Shown: one piece after another, positions 24,524 through 33,821 of the stretch | How positions within the stretch are numbered: position 1 is the stretch's first letter | How the letters are laid out: each line of letters begins with the position of its first letter | Origin: Psychromonas marina | Lineage (GTDB): Bacteria; Pseudomonadota; Gammaproteobacteria; Enterobacterales; Psychromonadaceae | Assembly (NCBI RefSeq): GCF_030161115.1 | Contig: NZ_BSPQ01000001.1 | Location: 62,001-126,000 of the forward strand | Length of the DNA: 64,000 nt | Reading direction: 5' to 3' | The notes under the pieces: generated by a model | Database searches by the model: none | What the model saw: the letters and a program-made list of their open reading frames with translations, nothing else | Told to the model about the DNA's origin: nothing | Position numbers and translations under genes: made by a program

Positions 24524-25774
24524 ATGCATGAAATACTCATTATTGATGATCAATATCGCGATAAAATGGCTAAAATCAGTAACAAACTTGATAAAAGAGG
24601 ATCAGATTGTTGCGTCAGCTTTATTATTGACCCAAAGAAAAACACTTTGCAGTTAATTGGCGGCCATGCACCTCAATACCTACACTTTACTCTCCCTTTA
24701 GCGAAAAACCATCAATTAAAGAAAAGACGCTTTACCGTTGATGGTGAATATTTCAGTCAGATCCCTACCTATGCAGGCAAAGGAAATTCGATGCTCCTAA
24801 AGCTCATCGATGCTCAAGATTCGCCTAATTTGATGGGGATATCCACCGATAAAAATGAGTTTTTAAGCTGTGAATTAGCACCTTTTTGCAAGGCACATAA
24901 GGCGTTTATTCAAGAATCAGTAGAATATGTGTATGAAGATGTTAGAGCGCTTGAGGTATCAAGGTTGCTGCATGAAGTGACCCCACATGCTCCCGTTCAG
25001 TTTGTTGCTTTTGATAAAGAGAATAAAGAGATGCGCGTGCAAAGCGATAACAATCTGGAGCTGCATGACATTCCCAGTGATGTTCCAATACCTACTTCAA
25101 TGGTGTTGACGCAAGCAGCGGCAGATGATCTTAAAACACTATGTGATGATATGGGCGACAATCATATTCAAATCGCTCAACACGGTGAAAACATCACCTT
25201 TAAGACCGATAATATCACTATAACGCATTCACTAACTGGTGTTGATGAATTTTATAAAAACGAGCCTAAAGCTTATAAGCTGCTAGGTTATATGGTCATG
25301 GATATTAATCATTTAAAGAAGCGTGTGGGGCATTTCCATTATAAATATAGCAAAATCAAACAAGCAAACCAAAGCCACCTGTTGATAGAGCCAACACAGT
25401 TGTATTTTATCAACTTTGTTAAACCTTATGAATTTGAAATACCTATCGCTACAGATGCAATTTCATTTACTGAAACACAACTATACATGCTGCACCTAAG
25501 AGATATTATTCCAATTAAAATTAAAGATGTAACGACTTCGGATAAAATAAAAATCGCCATACTTAAAGAAATTGGGCAAGAAAGTGAATATAAACTTGGT
25601 TTTTATAAAGACATAACGCACAAGTATCCCTATGCGAGTATTGCGATTGACCCTGCACCCGATGATATGAGCCAGGCACAAGCCGTAATAAAAAATGCTA
25701 AAGATAGTGAGGGAGGAGGATCGCACAGAGAGGGTGATGGGCCGGATGATGATTTGTTTGGATTTCATGTGTAG
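24524..25774 (+). CDS. Recombinase-operon protein 4, acidic tail, possibly clamp-like
   Basis: A 416-residue protein 11 nt after recombinase B, with AGGAG before its ATG. I do not recognise a family with certainty. The middle region (LTQAAADDLKTLCDDMGDNH, then HGENITFKTDNITITHSL) has the alternating helix-strand look of sliding-clamp domains, and three similar-sized segments are conceivable. The end is a Gly- and Asp-rich linker finishing PDDDLFGFHV, which resembles SSB acidic tips or clamp-binding LF motifs. It could be a processivity, targeting or replication-coupling factor for the recombinases. The clamp idea is a guess from pattern only. Confidence 0.5.
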   Translation: MHEILIIDDQYRDKMAKISNKLDKRGSDCCVSFIIDPKKNTLQLIGGHAPQYLHFTLPLAKNHQLKKRRFTVDGEYFSQIPTYAGKGNSMLLKLIDAQDSPNLMGISTDKNEFLSCELAPFCKAHKAFIQESVEYVYEDVRALEVSRLLHEVTPHAPVQFVAFDKENKEMRVQSDNNLELHDIPSDVPIPTSMVLTQAAADDLKTLCDDMGDNHIQIAQHGENITFKTDNITITHSLTGVDEFYKNEPKAYKLLGYMVMDINHLKKRVGHFHYKYSKIKQANQSHLLIEPTQLYFINFVKPYEFEIPIATDAISFTETQLYMLHLRDIIPIKIKDVTTSDKIKIAILKEIGQESEYKLGFYKDITHKYPYASIAIDPAPDDMSQAQAVIKNAKDSEGGGSHREGDGPDDDLFGFHV

Positions 25775-25984
25775 CTTTGATGTGCGACCAGGCTGTGAAC
25801 ATCTCAACTGAACGGGCAATAACAAAAAGAAGGTTATAGTGAAATAAACATAATCTTCATTTTGAAAAAATGAGACAGAAACAACTGGACAAATAAACAG
25901 GTTGAATTATAGTGACTAAGTGTACAAATTTTCATCGTTATTATTAACGGATGTTTCTTTGTACCTACTAAATTGCAGTTGAGA

Positions 25985-26074
25985 CGAAGTGGCGGCAACC
26001 ACTTCGCCTCGTACCGGCTGCCACAGAGTTTAAACCGAACCCAGCCGATGGCGTCATTATACGTGATCCATCGG
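25985..26074. other. Two perfect hairpins before the intact integrase
   Basis: CGAAGTGG (25985-25992) pairs with CCACTTCG (25999-26006) around CGGCAA. CCGATGG (26045-26051) pairs with CCATCGG (26068-26074). Both lie between the recombinase operon and the integrase start at 26106. The first may terminate the operon, although no T-run follows; the second overlaps the expected promoter region of int. Either could belong to an attachment site. No gene is seen between 25,775 and 26,105. Confidence 0.5.
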
Positions 26075-26105
26075 ATAGGGATAGATCTATTTGATGGAGA
26101 GTACT

Positions 26106-27272
26106 ATGGCGCATATCCGCATCCGCCCGAACGGGCGTATTCAATTCGATTTACATCTTTATGGTCAACGTTTTCGTGAAGGCACGAAAATGACGGCTAC
26201 CCCTAAAAACCTAAATCATGCGAAAGCACAGCTTAAAAAGATGAATGCTGAGATTGATTTAGGCACCTTTCAATACCGTGACTATTTTCCAGATAGTAAA
26301 AAAATAGGTAAGTTTGAATCGCTACAACGCGCGAAACACCCTGACCGTTGTTATCCTTTTTTTGATAGTTTTGCTGATGAATGGTTTGACCGCCAAAAAT
26401 CAAAATGGAAAAACAGTTATAAAAATACGGTACGCCTGAACATTGAAGGTTATTTAAAACCTATCTTTGGTAATACGTTGATTAATGAAGTGACCTTGGC
26501 ACAAGTTGAATATTACCGCCAAGATTTGATGGAGCTGTTGAAAAGTGACGGTAGCCGCAAACTATCTAACCGTCGCATTAACAATATTTTTTGGCCGTTG
26601 ATAGCCATGATAAGTTTAGCGAGTGATGAGTATAAGTTTGACTATCCACTGCGCCGTTACAAAGCATTGAAAGAAGAGAGTGCGGATTCACATCCGATGA
26701 CGATAGAGGAAGTTGAGCGTTTTTTAGCGGCCGTACCAAGTGAATGGCATGATTATTTTGTATTACGCTTTTGGACTGGTATGCGTAGCTGTGAAGTGCA
26801 CGGGCTTTATGTTGAACATCTCGATTTTGACCACCGCTTAATTCGTATCAGGCAGAATTATGTGAATGGTGAAATCTGCGATGTAAAAACACCTAAATCA
26901 AGACGTGATTTAAAAATGTGTGACACACTCTTTGACGTATTGAGCCGCGTGTTAAAAAGTAAAACTGATGACTCCCCTTTTGTATTTACAACACCGAAGG
27001 GGAAGGGAATTGATACGCAGTATATCAGCAAAAAAATCTGGTATCCCACACTTAAAAAAGCAGGGTTAAGACGCCGACGCCCCTATGAAACTCGTCATAC
27101 AGCAGCGGTATTACATATCGCTGCCCATGAAAACCCATTGTATATTTCGCAAATGTTAGGTCACAGTGATACGCGTTTGTTATTTGATGTCTATGCGCCT
27201 TATGTAGCGAATGCGTCAAGACGAGATGGCAGTGCATTTTCGAAGATGATGATGGAAGCAAGTGCGCAGTAG
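26106..27272 (+). CDS. int: Tyrosine integrase of the genomic island
   Basis: A 388-residue phage/island-type integrase: an N-terminal arm-binding region (MAHIRIRPNGRIQFDLHLYG), a SAM-like core-binding domain at about residues 85-185, and a C-terminal catalytic domain. The catalytic Arg lies in WTGMRSCEVHG, the Arg/His pair in RPYETRHTAAV, LGHSDTR follows, and Tyr is in FDVYAPY. The start at 26106 is chosen because GGAG lies six bases upstream. Its C-terminal third is duplicated at 13598-13959 in the same orientation. It lies 200 bp from the 3' end of ugd, which is therefore the probable island boundary. Confidence 0.9.
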   Translation: MAHIRIRPNGRIQFDLHLYGQRFREGTKMTATPKNLNHAKAQLKKMNAEIDLGTFQYRDYFPDSKKIGKFESLQRAKHPDRCYPFFDSFADEWFDRQKSKWKNSYKNTVRLNIEGYLKPIFGNTLINEVTLAQVEYYRQDLMELLKSDGSRKLSNRRINNIFWPLIAMISLASDEYKFDYPLRRYKALKEESADSHPMTIEEVERFLAAVPSEWHDYFVLRFWTGMRSCEVHGLYVEHLDFDHRLIRIRQNYVNGEICDVKTPKSRRDLKMCDTLFDVLSRVLKSKTDDSPFVFTTPKGKGIDTQYISKKIWYPTLKKAGLRRRRPYETRHTAAVLHIAAHENPLYISQMLGHSDTRLLFDVYAPYVANASRRDGSAFSKMMMEASAQ

Positions 27273-27309
27273 GAGATAAAGCAGAGGGAAATAGATAATG
27301 AAAATTACG

Positions 27310-27340
27310 TTGTGTCTGCATGTTATTTTTGCAGACACAA
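27310..27340. other. Perfect dyad just after the integrase gene
   Basis: TTGTGTCTGCA (27310-27320) and TGCAGACACAA (27330-27340) form a perfect 11-bp inverted repeat 37 nt after the int stop. The int fragment at 13598-13959 has an unrelated 11-bp dyad 34 nt after its stop. Conserved position with changed sequence suggests a conserved structure, either a terminator or part of an attachment site. Confidence 0.5.
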
Positions 27341-27470
27341 TATTTTAAAACGAATCGCCTATATTGGTTATTTTAATTTTATAGGTTGGTCGTTGTGCTA
27401 ACAGTCGATGGTTTAAATTGGATAAAACACAGGATAAGTCAGCACCAACTCACACCATTTTTATAGGGAA

Positions 27471-28637
27471 TTAATCCGAACCAAACAAGTCACGTGTATA
27501 AACCTTATCTGCTACATCATCTAACTCAACACACATGCGATTAGATACAATGACATCAGCAACAGCTTTAAAGGCTTCTAAATCTTTATGTACCTTAGAG
27601 TGGAAGAATTCATCTTCATCATAAGCAGGCTCATAAATAACCACTTCAATGCCTTTCGCTTTAATGCGTTTCATGATGCCTTGAATACTTGATGCTCTGA
27701 AATTATCAGAACCCGACTTCATGATTAAGCGATAGATACCAACTACTTTAGGGGTCTTAGCAAGAATGGAATCGGCTACAAAATCTTTACGTGTTGTATT
27801 TGCATCAACAATCGCGCCAATTAAGTTATTTGGTACATCTGCATAGTTTGCACGTAATTGCTTAGTATCTTTTGGTAAGCAATAACCACCGTAACCAAAC
27901 GAAGGGTTACAGTAATGGTCGCCAATACGTGGATCTGAACCAACACCTTCGATGATTTGACGAGAGTTGAGATCATGTGTCTCTGCATAGGTATCTAACT
28001 CATTAAAGTAAGCAACACGTAGTGCAAGGTAGGTATTAGAGAACAGTTTAACCGCTTCTGCTTCTGTTGAATCAGTAAACAAAATATCGATATTTTCTTT
28101 TACTGCGCCTTGCGCTAATAAATTAGCAAAGATTGTTGCGCGCTCACTCTGCTCACCCACAATGATACGAGATGGATGTAAGTTATCGTATAATGCACGC
28201 CCTTCACGCAAAAACTCAGGTGAGAAAATAATATTCTCGCAGCCGAACTTGGCTTTAACTTCCTTAGTATAACCAACAGGCACTGTTGACTTGATAACCA
28301 TCACAGCAGTTGGGTTAATCGCCATCACTTCTTTAATAACCGCTTCTACAGAATTGGTATTAAAATAATTAGTTTCAGCGTCATAATCTGTTGGTGTTGC
28401 GATCACCACGTAATCAGCATTTTTATACGCTAATTCTTTGTCTAGCGTCGCTGTAAACTTTAAGGCTTTATTAATAAGAAAGTCTTCAATCTCAACATCT
28501 GCAATGGGTGATTTTTTATCATTAAGTAACGCTACTTTTTCTTCGATGATATCAACGGCAACCACTTCATTGTGTTGCGCTAGTAACATTGCGTTTGAAA
28601 GACCTACATAGCCCGTTCCTGCAATTGCAATTTTCAT
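27471..28637 (-). CDS. ugd: UDP-glucose 6-dehydrogenase
   Basis: A 388-residue enzyme oxidising UDP-glucose to UDP-glucuronate with two NAD+. The Rossmann motif is GTGYVGL (residues 7-13), and catalytic Cys253 lies in [10 protein letters not shown]. The central dimer domain and the C-terminal UDP-binding domain are both present. The length matches the compact Ugd form common in capsule loci. It is the last gene of the minus-strand capsule locus, and its product would supply a uronic acid for the repeat unit. GalU at 62.1 kb makes its substrate. The accessory island ends immediately beyond its stop codon. Confidence 0.95.
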   Translation of the reverse strand: MKIAIAGTGYVGLSNAMLLAQHNEVVAVDIIEEKVALLNDKKSPIADVEIEDFLINKALKFTATLDKELAYKNADYVVIATPTDYDAETNYFNTNSVEAVIKEVMAINPTAVMVIKSTVPVGYTKEVKAKFGCENIIFSPEFLREGRALYDNLHPSRIIVGEQSERATIFANLLAQGAVKENIDILFTDSTEAEAVKLFSNTYLALRVAYFNELDTYAETHDLNSRQIIEGVGSDPRIGDHYCNPSFGYGGYCLPKDTKQLRANYADVPNNLIGAIVDANTTRKDFVADSILAKTPKVVGIYRLIMKSGSDNFRASSIQGIMKRIKAKGIEVVIYEPAYDEDEFFHSKVHKDLEAFKAVADVIVSNRMCVELDDVADKVYTRDLFGSD

Positions 28638-28802
28638 GTTTTTCCATATTAAGTTTGTTAATTATATTTACGAAAAAAGAACTTTGGTAGCCCTTTATCA
28701 CTTTTGATGAAGTGTTAATTTGAAATTTTTAAAAAATCTAACAGAAGTGCTATCACAAAAAGAGCAATTTAAAATCTCAAATTAATCAAGCAGCGCTGTA
28801 GT

Positions 28803-29261
28803 TTAATTTATAATAAAGTCAGCAATCTCATCTGCTTTAAAAAAACCCTCTTTTAAATAAGGAATATATTTAAAAGTACTGCTCTGTGAAATGTTTTCAC
28901 CTAAAGCGGATAAATCATCACAAATTAAAGCATGCTGGTTATCACCCATATATTTAGCGATATCTGTTTGATGGGTATCAATACGATCAACGTTTGGGAT
29001 AATGATAATTTTTTTTCTTAATTCAAGTAATCTAAAAATGCTTCCAGCGCCAGCGTGAGTAATCACTAGGTCATGCTCTCGATATGCTTCTTCAATAGTA
29101 CTAAGCATTGTCACATAAGTATTACTCTTAGGTACATAGACCCCATCTGCAATTTGGAATAGCACTTCATGGTGAGAAAAGGCCTTCTGAGCAAATAGTT
29201 CATCTAAGGCCTTAATCATTGCATCAAACTTAGTCGTTCCTACTGTAACAAATACTTTCAC
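28803..29261 (-). CDS. Alg13/PssE-like glycosyltransferase subunit (GT28 C-domain)
   Basis: A 152-residue protein equal to the C-terminal, nucleotide-sugar-binding half of a GT-B glycosyltransferase. It begins MKVFVTVGTTKFDAMI and has THAGAGSIFRLLELRKK with an IIIPN segment, typical of Alg13 and PssE. Such proteins work only together with an Alg14/PssD membrane anchor, which is the gene upstream; the two overlap by 4 nt. They transfer a sugar to the lipid-linked repeat unit at the inner membrane. Donor and acceptor are not visible from sequence. Confidence 0.8.
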   Translation of the reverse strand: MKVFVTVGTTKFDAMIKALDELFAQKAFSHHEVLFQIADGVYVPKSNTYVTMLSTIEEAYREHDLVITHAGAGSIFRLLELRKKIIIIPNVDRIDTHQTDIAKYMGDNQHALICDDLSALGENISQSSTFKYIPYLKEGFFKADEIADFIIN

Positions 29262-29740
29262 AGAACCCCCGCATAAATAGCTTTAGGATAAATACTCAAT
29301 AAAGATTTATGCTGAACATAAAAACGATCGGCTAACAAGTACATCACTCTCCCTGTAAGGGATTTTGTGGTAAAACGAGACCATGTTTCAACATGAACAA
29401 CTTTTATTCCATAAACCTTAAACAAAAGTGCAGCAATAATTGCAATACCAGGGCCTGTCGATATCATTGCTTGAAAGTTATTATTTTTTATTGCAGAGCG
29501 TAAACTTTTAACTATTTTAAAAGGGCCATTATTAAATAAAATATCTGAGTGCTTATGCTTACCTCGTAACTCGCCTGTAACAATATGTCGAGCAGACCAT
29601 TCAGGTTTCTTTTTCACATCTGAAATAGAAACCAAATCAAAATCCGATAAAGGCTCAATAAGCTTTGAAACTAACCTATTCATTTGAGCTGTATGCCCCC
29701 CTTCTCCAAAACAAAGTAACACACTTTTATTTGAATACAT
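29258..29740 (-). CDS. Alg14/PssD-like glycosyltransferase anchor subunit
   Basis: A 160-residue protein with SVLLCFGEGGHTAQMNRLVS, the GGH-type N-terminal motif of Alg14/PssD, and STGPGIAIIAALLFKVYGIK, where a membrane-associated segment and acceptor site lie. It forms a two-subunit enzyme with the Alg13-like protein encoded directly after it. The start overlaps the end of the preceding glycosyltransferase gene by 14 nt, so the whole block is a tight operon. Confidence 0.8.
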   Translation of the reverse strand: MYSNKSVLLCFGEGGHTAQMNRLVSKLIEPLSDFDLVSISDVKKKPEWSARHIVTGELRGKHKHSDILFNNGPFKIVKSLRSAIKNNNFQAMISTGPGIAIIAALLFKVYGIKVVHVETWSRFTTKSLTGRVMYLLADRFYVQHKSLLSIYPKAIYAGVL

Positions 29741-30779
29741 CTTTTAAAACCTTATCAACCATCTTATGGGAGTATATTGAATTAACTAATTGTTTATTAT
29801 GGGTTATAGATAAATTAAGCTCATCTTCAGAGCTATCATATAATTTTTGAATGCTATGTTCTAAACTTGTTACATCCGCGACTCGACTACTATTAAAAGT
29901 AAAACCAACTTCTCTCAAATCCAGAAATGCAGGTATTTCAGATAATATAACATGTGTACCGCAAGCCATTGCCTCAATAGGAACCAAACCTAAGCTTTCA
30001 CTGCTAGAGGGGTAAACTAAACAATTAATCTGATTAAACCACTCAGATAAATCTTTTTGAGATTTACCTTTTAAGAAGCTCACTTGATTAGATAAATTGA
30101 GTTCTTCAACAAGTTTTTTTAGGTTCGCTAGCTCTTCACCTTCTCCGACTATCTCTAATTTTAAAAACGGGAATTTTTTAAGTGATTGTATTAACAAGCT
30201 AACATTTTTTGACTTGACTAAGCGCCCAGCATAACCAATAACATCTTTTTTCTTCAGTATTGCAAGTTCTTTAAACACATCAATATTAACACCTCCAGAC
30301 GGATAAATAACAATGTTATCAAAGGAGCCATAATGCTCTTGTAGGTATTCGGCATAGTGCTTTGAAGGAACAATGATTTTGGTGGATATTTGTAATATTT
30401 TTTTTACGACTACTTTTTTAATCGAAAAGAAAATACGATTTCGACCTTCTAGGTATTTAATATCACCACCATGAACATGGGTAACGATATTAAACTTCAT
30501 TCCTAACATAGTTAATAAGATGACAGGTAATGAGCTATGTGAAGCAAAATGTAAATAAATGAAATCAAACTTCTTTCGCATTAATGTTTTGATAATTGAA
30601 AAATAAAAAGAGCAATAGCTTAATATTTTTTTTATTTTTGATGTCGTCTTATAATCTATAACATTCAATTCGACGCTATGTACATTAGCTAAACTAGAAG
30701 TAATATTTTTTACAAAAGCGCCTAAACTAGGCTCACTTTCAGATGGGTACATGTTACTGATTAGTAGTATTTTTTTCAT
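29727..30779 (-). CDS. Glycosyltransferase family 4
   Basis: A 350-residue GT-B retaining glycosyltransferase. The N-domain holds FIYLHFASHSSLPVILL and HVHGGDIKY; the C-domain holds VIGYAGRLVKSKNVSLLIQS and the donor-binding PSSSESLGLVPIEAMACG with the ExxxxxxxE pattern. It should add one sugar to the lipid-linked repeat unit on the cytoplasmic face. Specificity cannot be read from sequence. It lies between the wzy gene and the Alg14-like gene, all on the same strand. Confidence 0.88.
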   Translation of the reverse strand: MKKILLISNMYPSESEPSLGAFVKNITSSLANVHSVELNVIDYKTTSKIKKILSYCSFYFSIIKTLMRKKFDFIYLHFASHSSLPVILLTMLGMKFNIVTHVHGGDIKYLEGRNRIFFSIKKVVVKKILQISTKIIVPSKHYAEYLQEHYGSFDNIVIYPSGGVNIDVFKELAILKKKDVIGYAGRLVKSKNVSLLIQSLKKFPFLKLEIVGEGEELANLKKLVEELNLSNQVSFLKGKSQKDLSEWFNQINCLVYPSSSESLGLVPIEAMACGTHVILSEIPAFLDLREVGFTFNSSRVADVTSLEHSIQKLYDSSEDELNLSITHNKQLVNSIYSHKMVDKVLKDVFK

Positions 30780-30812
30780 AGATTACATTCATTATTTTTA
30801 CAAAATTAGTTT

Positions 30813-32042
30813 TTAATCGGTGAGTTTTATTTCAGATAAACTATTTGAATACCAAAAAGGTAAGGAGAGAAGTACGCTCCAGAAAAAAGTTACCACACCA
30901 TTTAAAAGAACATGCCCCGAAATAACAGAAATAATAACTAATACAATAGAAGCAACAACTGAGGAGTTACTAAGATCTTCTGCAAATTCATCGATTTGAT
31001 TACCTGGAAAAGTATAATTTTTTTTCAAAAGAGAAAATAAACCAATACCGTAGATAATAGTTGGAATAAAACCAAATTGAAATAACATATCAAACCAGTC
31101 CATTTCAACAAGGGGCTTTTCGAAAACAGATAATCCACCGGAACCTAGGCCAAATAAAAGCTCCAGATATGAAGAATTCATAAAATATGGGTAAATATCT
31201 TCCAAAAATGCAACTCGTCCTGAGAGTAAGGCTCCCCAAATACCAGTATTTTCATAGACAAATATAAATCTATCAAAAAATGGAGTTGTCAATAGGAATT
31301 CATAAACTTTAATAGCAAGAATAAATATGAGAAACAACATCAGAGAAACTGCACTAATATTCTTTAACGTAACTTTAAAGGTCGAGCACAATACAAGTAA
31401 TCCAACAATTAGAACCCCTAACATTCCACTTTTAGTCCCGACCATTAGTGCGATAACGAGAAAAATACTCAAAGAAACAAAAAAAATACCCCTGCTTTTT
31501 CTAAGCGCAAAATGTAGACAGAAAGAACTCAATAATATAATTATGGACGAGAGTGAATTACCAGCTTGAAAAAAACCCTTTGCTCCAAAACTTGAATATG
31601 CCGAATTACCGTAACCCATTTTTGTTGCAAGTATATTTATCAGTAAGATAATGATATTAATTGAGATAAATAATTTTATAAATTTTTTCACATCATAATT
31701 ATGAAATTGTGAGAAAGTATAAAATACAATAAATAAACTGATTACTTTCAAACTATCGCCAAGATCTCTGATAGCATAAGATGTTGCATTGGTAATATTT
31801 TGAGAAACAGACCAAATAAGTGCCGATAACATCAGAACTAAAACAATCTTGTAATTACTTTGATTTGCAGAAAAACAATAAACTAGGCAAAGTAACAAAA
31901 AAAACATTTTATACATAAGAGAAATATTTGAATTGAAGTGATAACTAAATAAAATATATCCTGTAAATGCGTCAACAAACAAAAGCCCAAATGACATAAA
32001 TATTAATGTATTTTCAACAACGCTTTTCTTAAGTTTCATCAT
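30813..32042 (-). CDS. wzy: O-antigen/capsule polymerase (Wzy-like)
   Basis: A 409-residue integral membrane protein with about ten hydrophobic segments and a large periplasmic loop around GLGSGGLSVFEKPLVEMDW, the usual layout of O-antigen ligase/polymerase-family proteins. Wzy enzymes join flipped repeat units in the periplasm in Wzx/Wzy-dependent pathways. Sequence conservation in this family is low, so the call rests on topology plus position in a locus that has wzx, wza and wzc. It overlaps the upstream glycosyltransferase by 4 nt. Confidence 0.78.
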   Translation of the reverse strand: MMKLKKSVVENTLIFMSFGLLFVDAFTGYILFSYHFNSNISLMYKMFFLLLCLVYCFSANQSNYKIVLVLMLSALIWSVSQNITNATSYAIRDLGDSLKVISLFIVFYTFSQFHNYDVKKFIKLFISINIIILLINILATKMGYGNSAYSSFGAKGFFQAGNSLSSIIILLSSFCLHFALRKSRGIFFVSLSIFLVIALMVGTKSGMLGVLIVGLLVLCSTFKVTLKNISAVSLMLFLIFILAIKVYEFLLTTPFFDRFIFVYENTGIWGALLSGRVAFLEDIYPYFMNSSYLELLFGLGSGGLSVFEKPLVEMDWFDMLFQFGFIPTIIYGIGLFSLLKKNYTFPGNQIDEFAEDLSNSSVVASIVLVIISVISGHVLLNGVVTFFWSVLLSLPFWYSNSLSEIKLTD

Positions 32043-33184
32043 TCATTTTTCTCTGTTATATCTGAATATAAATTTTCCCATGTATACCTATTTATTACAT
32101 ACTCCCTTGTTATTTTAGCTAAACTTTCATCTGCACAGTGTTTTTCATAAGCCAATTGAATATTTTTAGCATATACCTCTGCACTTACTTCATTGGCGTA
32201 AAAGCCATGCTCACCAAGAATATCACGAGTAGATGTATTAACTATTGTAGAATCAAATGATACAACTGGAAGCCCTGACACTGAGGCTTCTAATATCGTT
32301 TGCCCGAAAGGCTCATAAATCGATGGTAAAAGAAACACATCCGAAGAACGATACAGTTCTTCAGGCTTGCTCTGCTTCCCTAAAAAAGACACTCTATCTT
32401 CTAGATCTAACTTTTTACACAAACCTTTGAGAATTTTATCATCAGGTCCATCCCCAACAATCTGTAATTTATAATGACTTGGTAAGTATGCCATTGCTTC
32501 TATTGCGTAATTAATCCCTTTTGCAGAAACCAATCTGGAGACTGTAAGTAGGTTCACTGTATTTTGGCTTGGATTAAAAGGCTTCATTTCAAAACGAGAA
32601 AAATCAACACCGGGACTTACTTGCTGCACTGAAATATTGCTACAAACTTCTGTGACTTGATTTTTCATTGACTTACTAAACACAAAAATATTTGATGAAA
32701 TTTTTAATGCTAGCTTTTGAATTAAGTGCTCAACGATAGAACTAAATTTTTTAATATCTTTTCTATTTTTTTTGTTATTTTGAAACTTAACAACCCCAGG
32801 TACAACATACCTAATATCGCGAAAACCAGCTAAAAATGCGAAGATCACATTCCAATGATAGCGCGCTATAATTATTGTATCTTTAGACTCTTTATACCCA
32901 TCTCGATAAGTCTTTATTGCTGAGTGAATATACTGAAAGACCCTAATAACCTTATTACCCGAGCTTGAAGTATTATACCTTCTAACTTTAAACCCATTAT
33001 TTAACTCTAAGCCTGAAGGCAAATTATCATTGCCTTCAAATATATTACTAGTAATAATAGTTATTTCATCTCCTTTAGAAGCACCTACTTTAGCCAAAGC
33101 ATTCAAAGAGTTTTCAATTCCACCTGTATTTGGAAGGTACATATTACTGGTTAATATAACTTTTAAGGACATAACTAAAAACAC
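32039..33184 (-). CDS. Glycosyltransferase family 4
   Basis: A 381-residue GT4 enzyme. It has an N-terminal NTGGIENSLNALAKVGASKG loop, a C-domain start NLLTVSRLVSAKGINYAIEA, and the donor site LPSIYEPFGQTILEASVSG with paired glutamates. It is probably a cytoplasmic sugar transferase acting on the undecaprenol-linked repeat unit. An in-frame Met at residue 5 (MSLKVILTSNMYLPN) may be the true start, since it aligns better with family N-termini. Confidence 0.88.
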   Translation of the reverse strand: MFLVMSLKVILTSNMYLPNTGGIENSLNALAKVGASKGDEITIITSNIFEGNDNLPSGLELNNGFKVRRYNTSSSGNKVIRVFQYIHSAIKTYRDGYKESKDTIIIARYHWNVIFAFLAGFRDIRYVVPGVVKFQNNKKNRKDIKKFSSIVEHLIQKLALKISSNIFVFSKSMKNQVTEVCSNISVQQVSPGVDFSRFEMKPFNPSQNTVNLLTVSRLVSAKGINYAIEAMAYLPSHYKLQIVGDGPDDKILKGLCKKLDLEDRVSFLGKQSKPEELYRSSDVFLLPSIYEPFGQTILEASVSGLPVVSFDSTIVNTSTRDILGEHGFYANEVSAEVYAKNIQLAYEKHCADESLAKITREYVINRYTWENLYSDITEKNE

Positions 33185-33207
33185 CTATTACTTTATTTAA
33201 ACTTACT

Positions 33208-33741
33208 TTAAAAAGATTCTGGTTCTGTATCGAGTAACTTACGATATTTATCAGTAAAAGATTCTATGGTTGATATTTTTTTAGCGGGATTTCCTGCATA
33301 GACACCAGATTGAGATATACTTTTTGTAACAACACTGCCAGCTGCAATAACACATCTATCCGCAATCTCAATACCAGGTAAAACGATACAGCCAACACCT
33401 ATAAAGACATTGTTCCCAATCTTGATTGGTTTTCTGTAACTCTGTCTAGAAAACGGAAGTATTGGATGTTTATCAGTAGTTAATTCATCAATAAAAAGAC
33501 TAGGTGAAGCATCATGCCCTAAAAAGGTCACGCCAGTACAAGTTGTATTATTACCAATATGGAAAGTATCCCCTTTTGATGAACGAGAAAATTTACAATC
33601 ATAAACTAGAGAGTTATCACCTATAAAAACCGATCTTCTTTTAAAAAATTCTTTATTAATTTCATATAATTCTAATTTTATTTTTTCGCTTTTATTTAGA
33701 CGAAAAATAATAGTGTATATAATTTTTTTTAGAAGCAACAT
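33208..33741 (-). CDS. Left-handed beta-helix O-acetyltransferase
   Basis: A 177-residue protein with hexapeptide repeats typical of the maltose/serine acetyltransferase group: IGNNTTCTGVTFLGHDASPS, IGNNVFIGVGCIVLPG and CVIAAGSVVTKSI, ending with the AGNPAK motif. His in LGHDAS is the likely catalytic base. In a capsule locus such enzymes add O-acetyl groups to a repeat-unit sugar. The sugar modified is unknown. Confidence 0.82.
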   Translation of the reverse strand: MLLLKKIIYTIIFRLNKSEKIKLELYEINKEFFKRRSVFIGDNSLVYDCKFSRSSKGDTFHIGNNTTCTGVTFLGHDASPSLFIDELTTDKHPILPFSRQSYRKPIKIGNNVFIGVGCIVLPGIEIADRCVIAAGSVVTKSISQSGVYAGNPAKKISTIESFTDKYRKLLDTEPESF

Positions 33742-33821
33742 TTTATTATTTCCAAGTCCGAGTTAATTTTAAATAAATTATTTATATTAGTGGTAATTCC
33801 GATAGCATTAAACGAACTAGA

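Noticed and set aside
19498-25774. Calling the recombinase operon a Tn554-like, RIT or strand-biased circularising element
   Set aside because: Gene number is similar, but only two of four products have recombinase catalytic residues and their sizes do not match what I know of those elements, so I left it unnamed.
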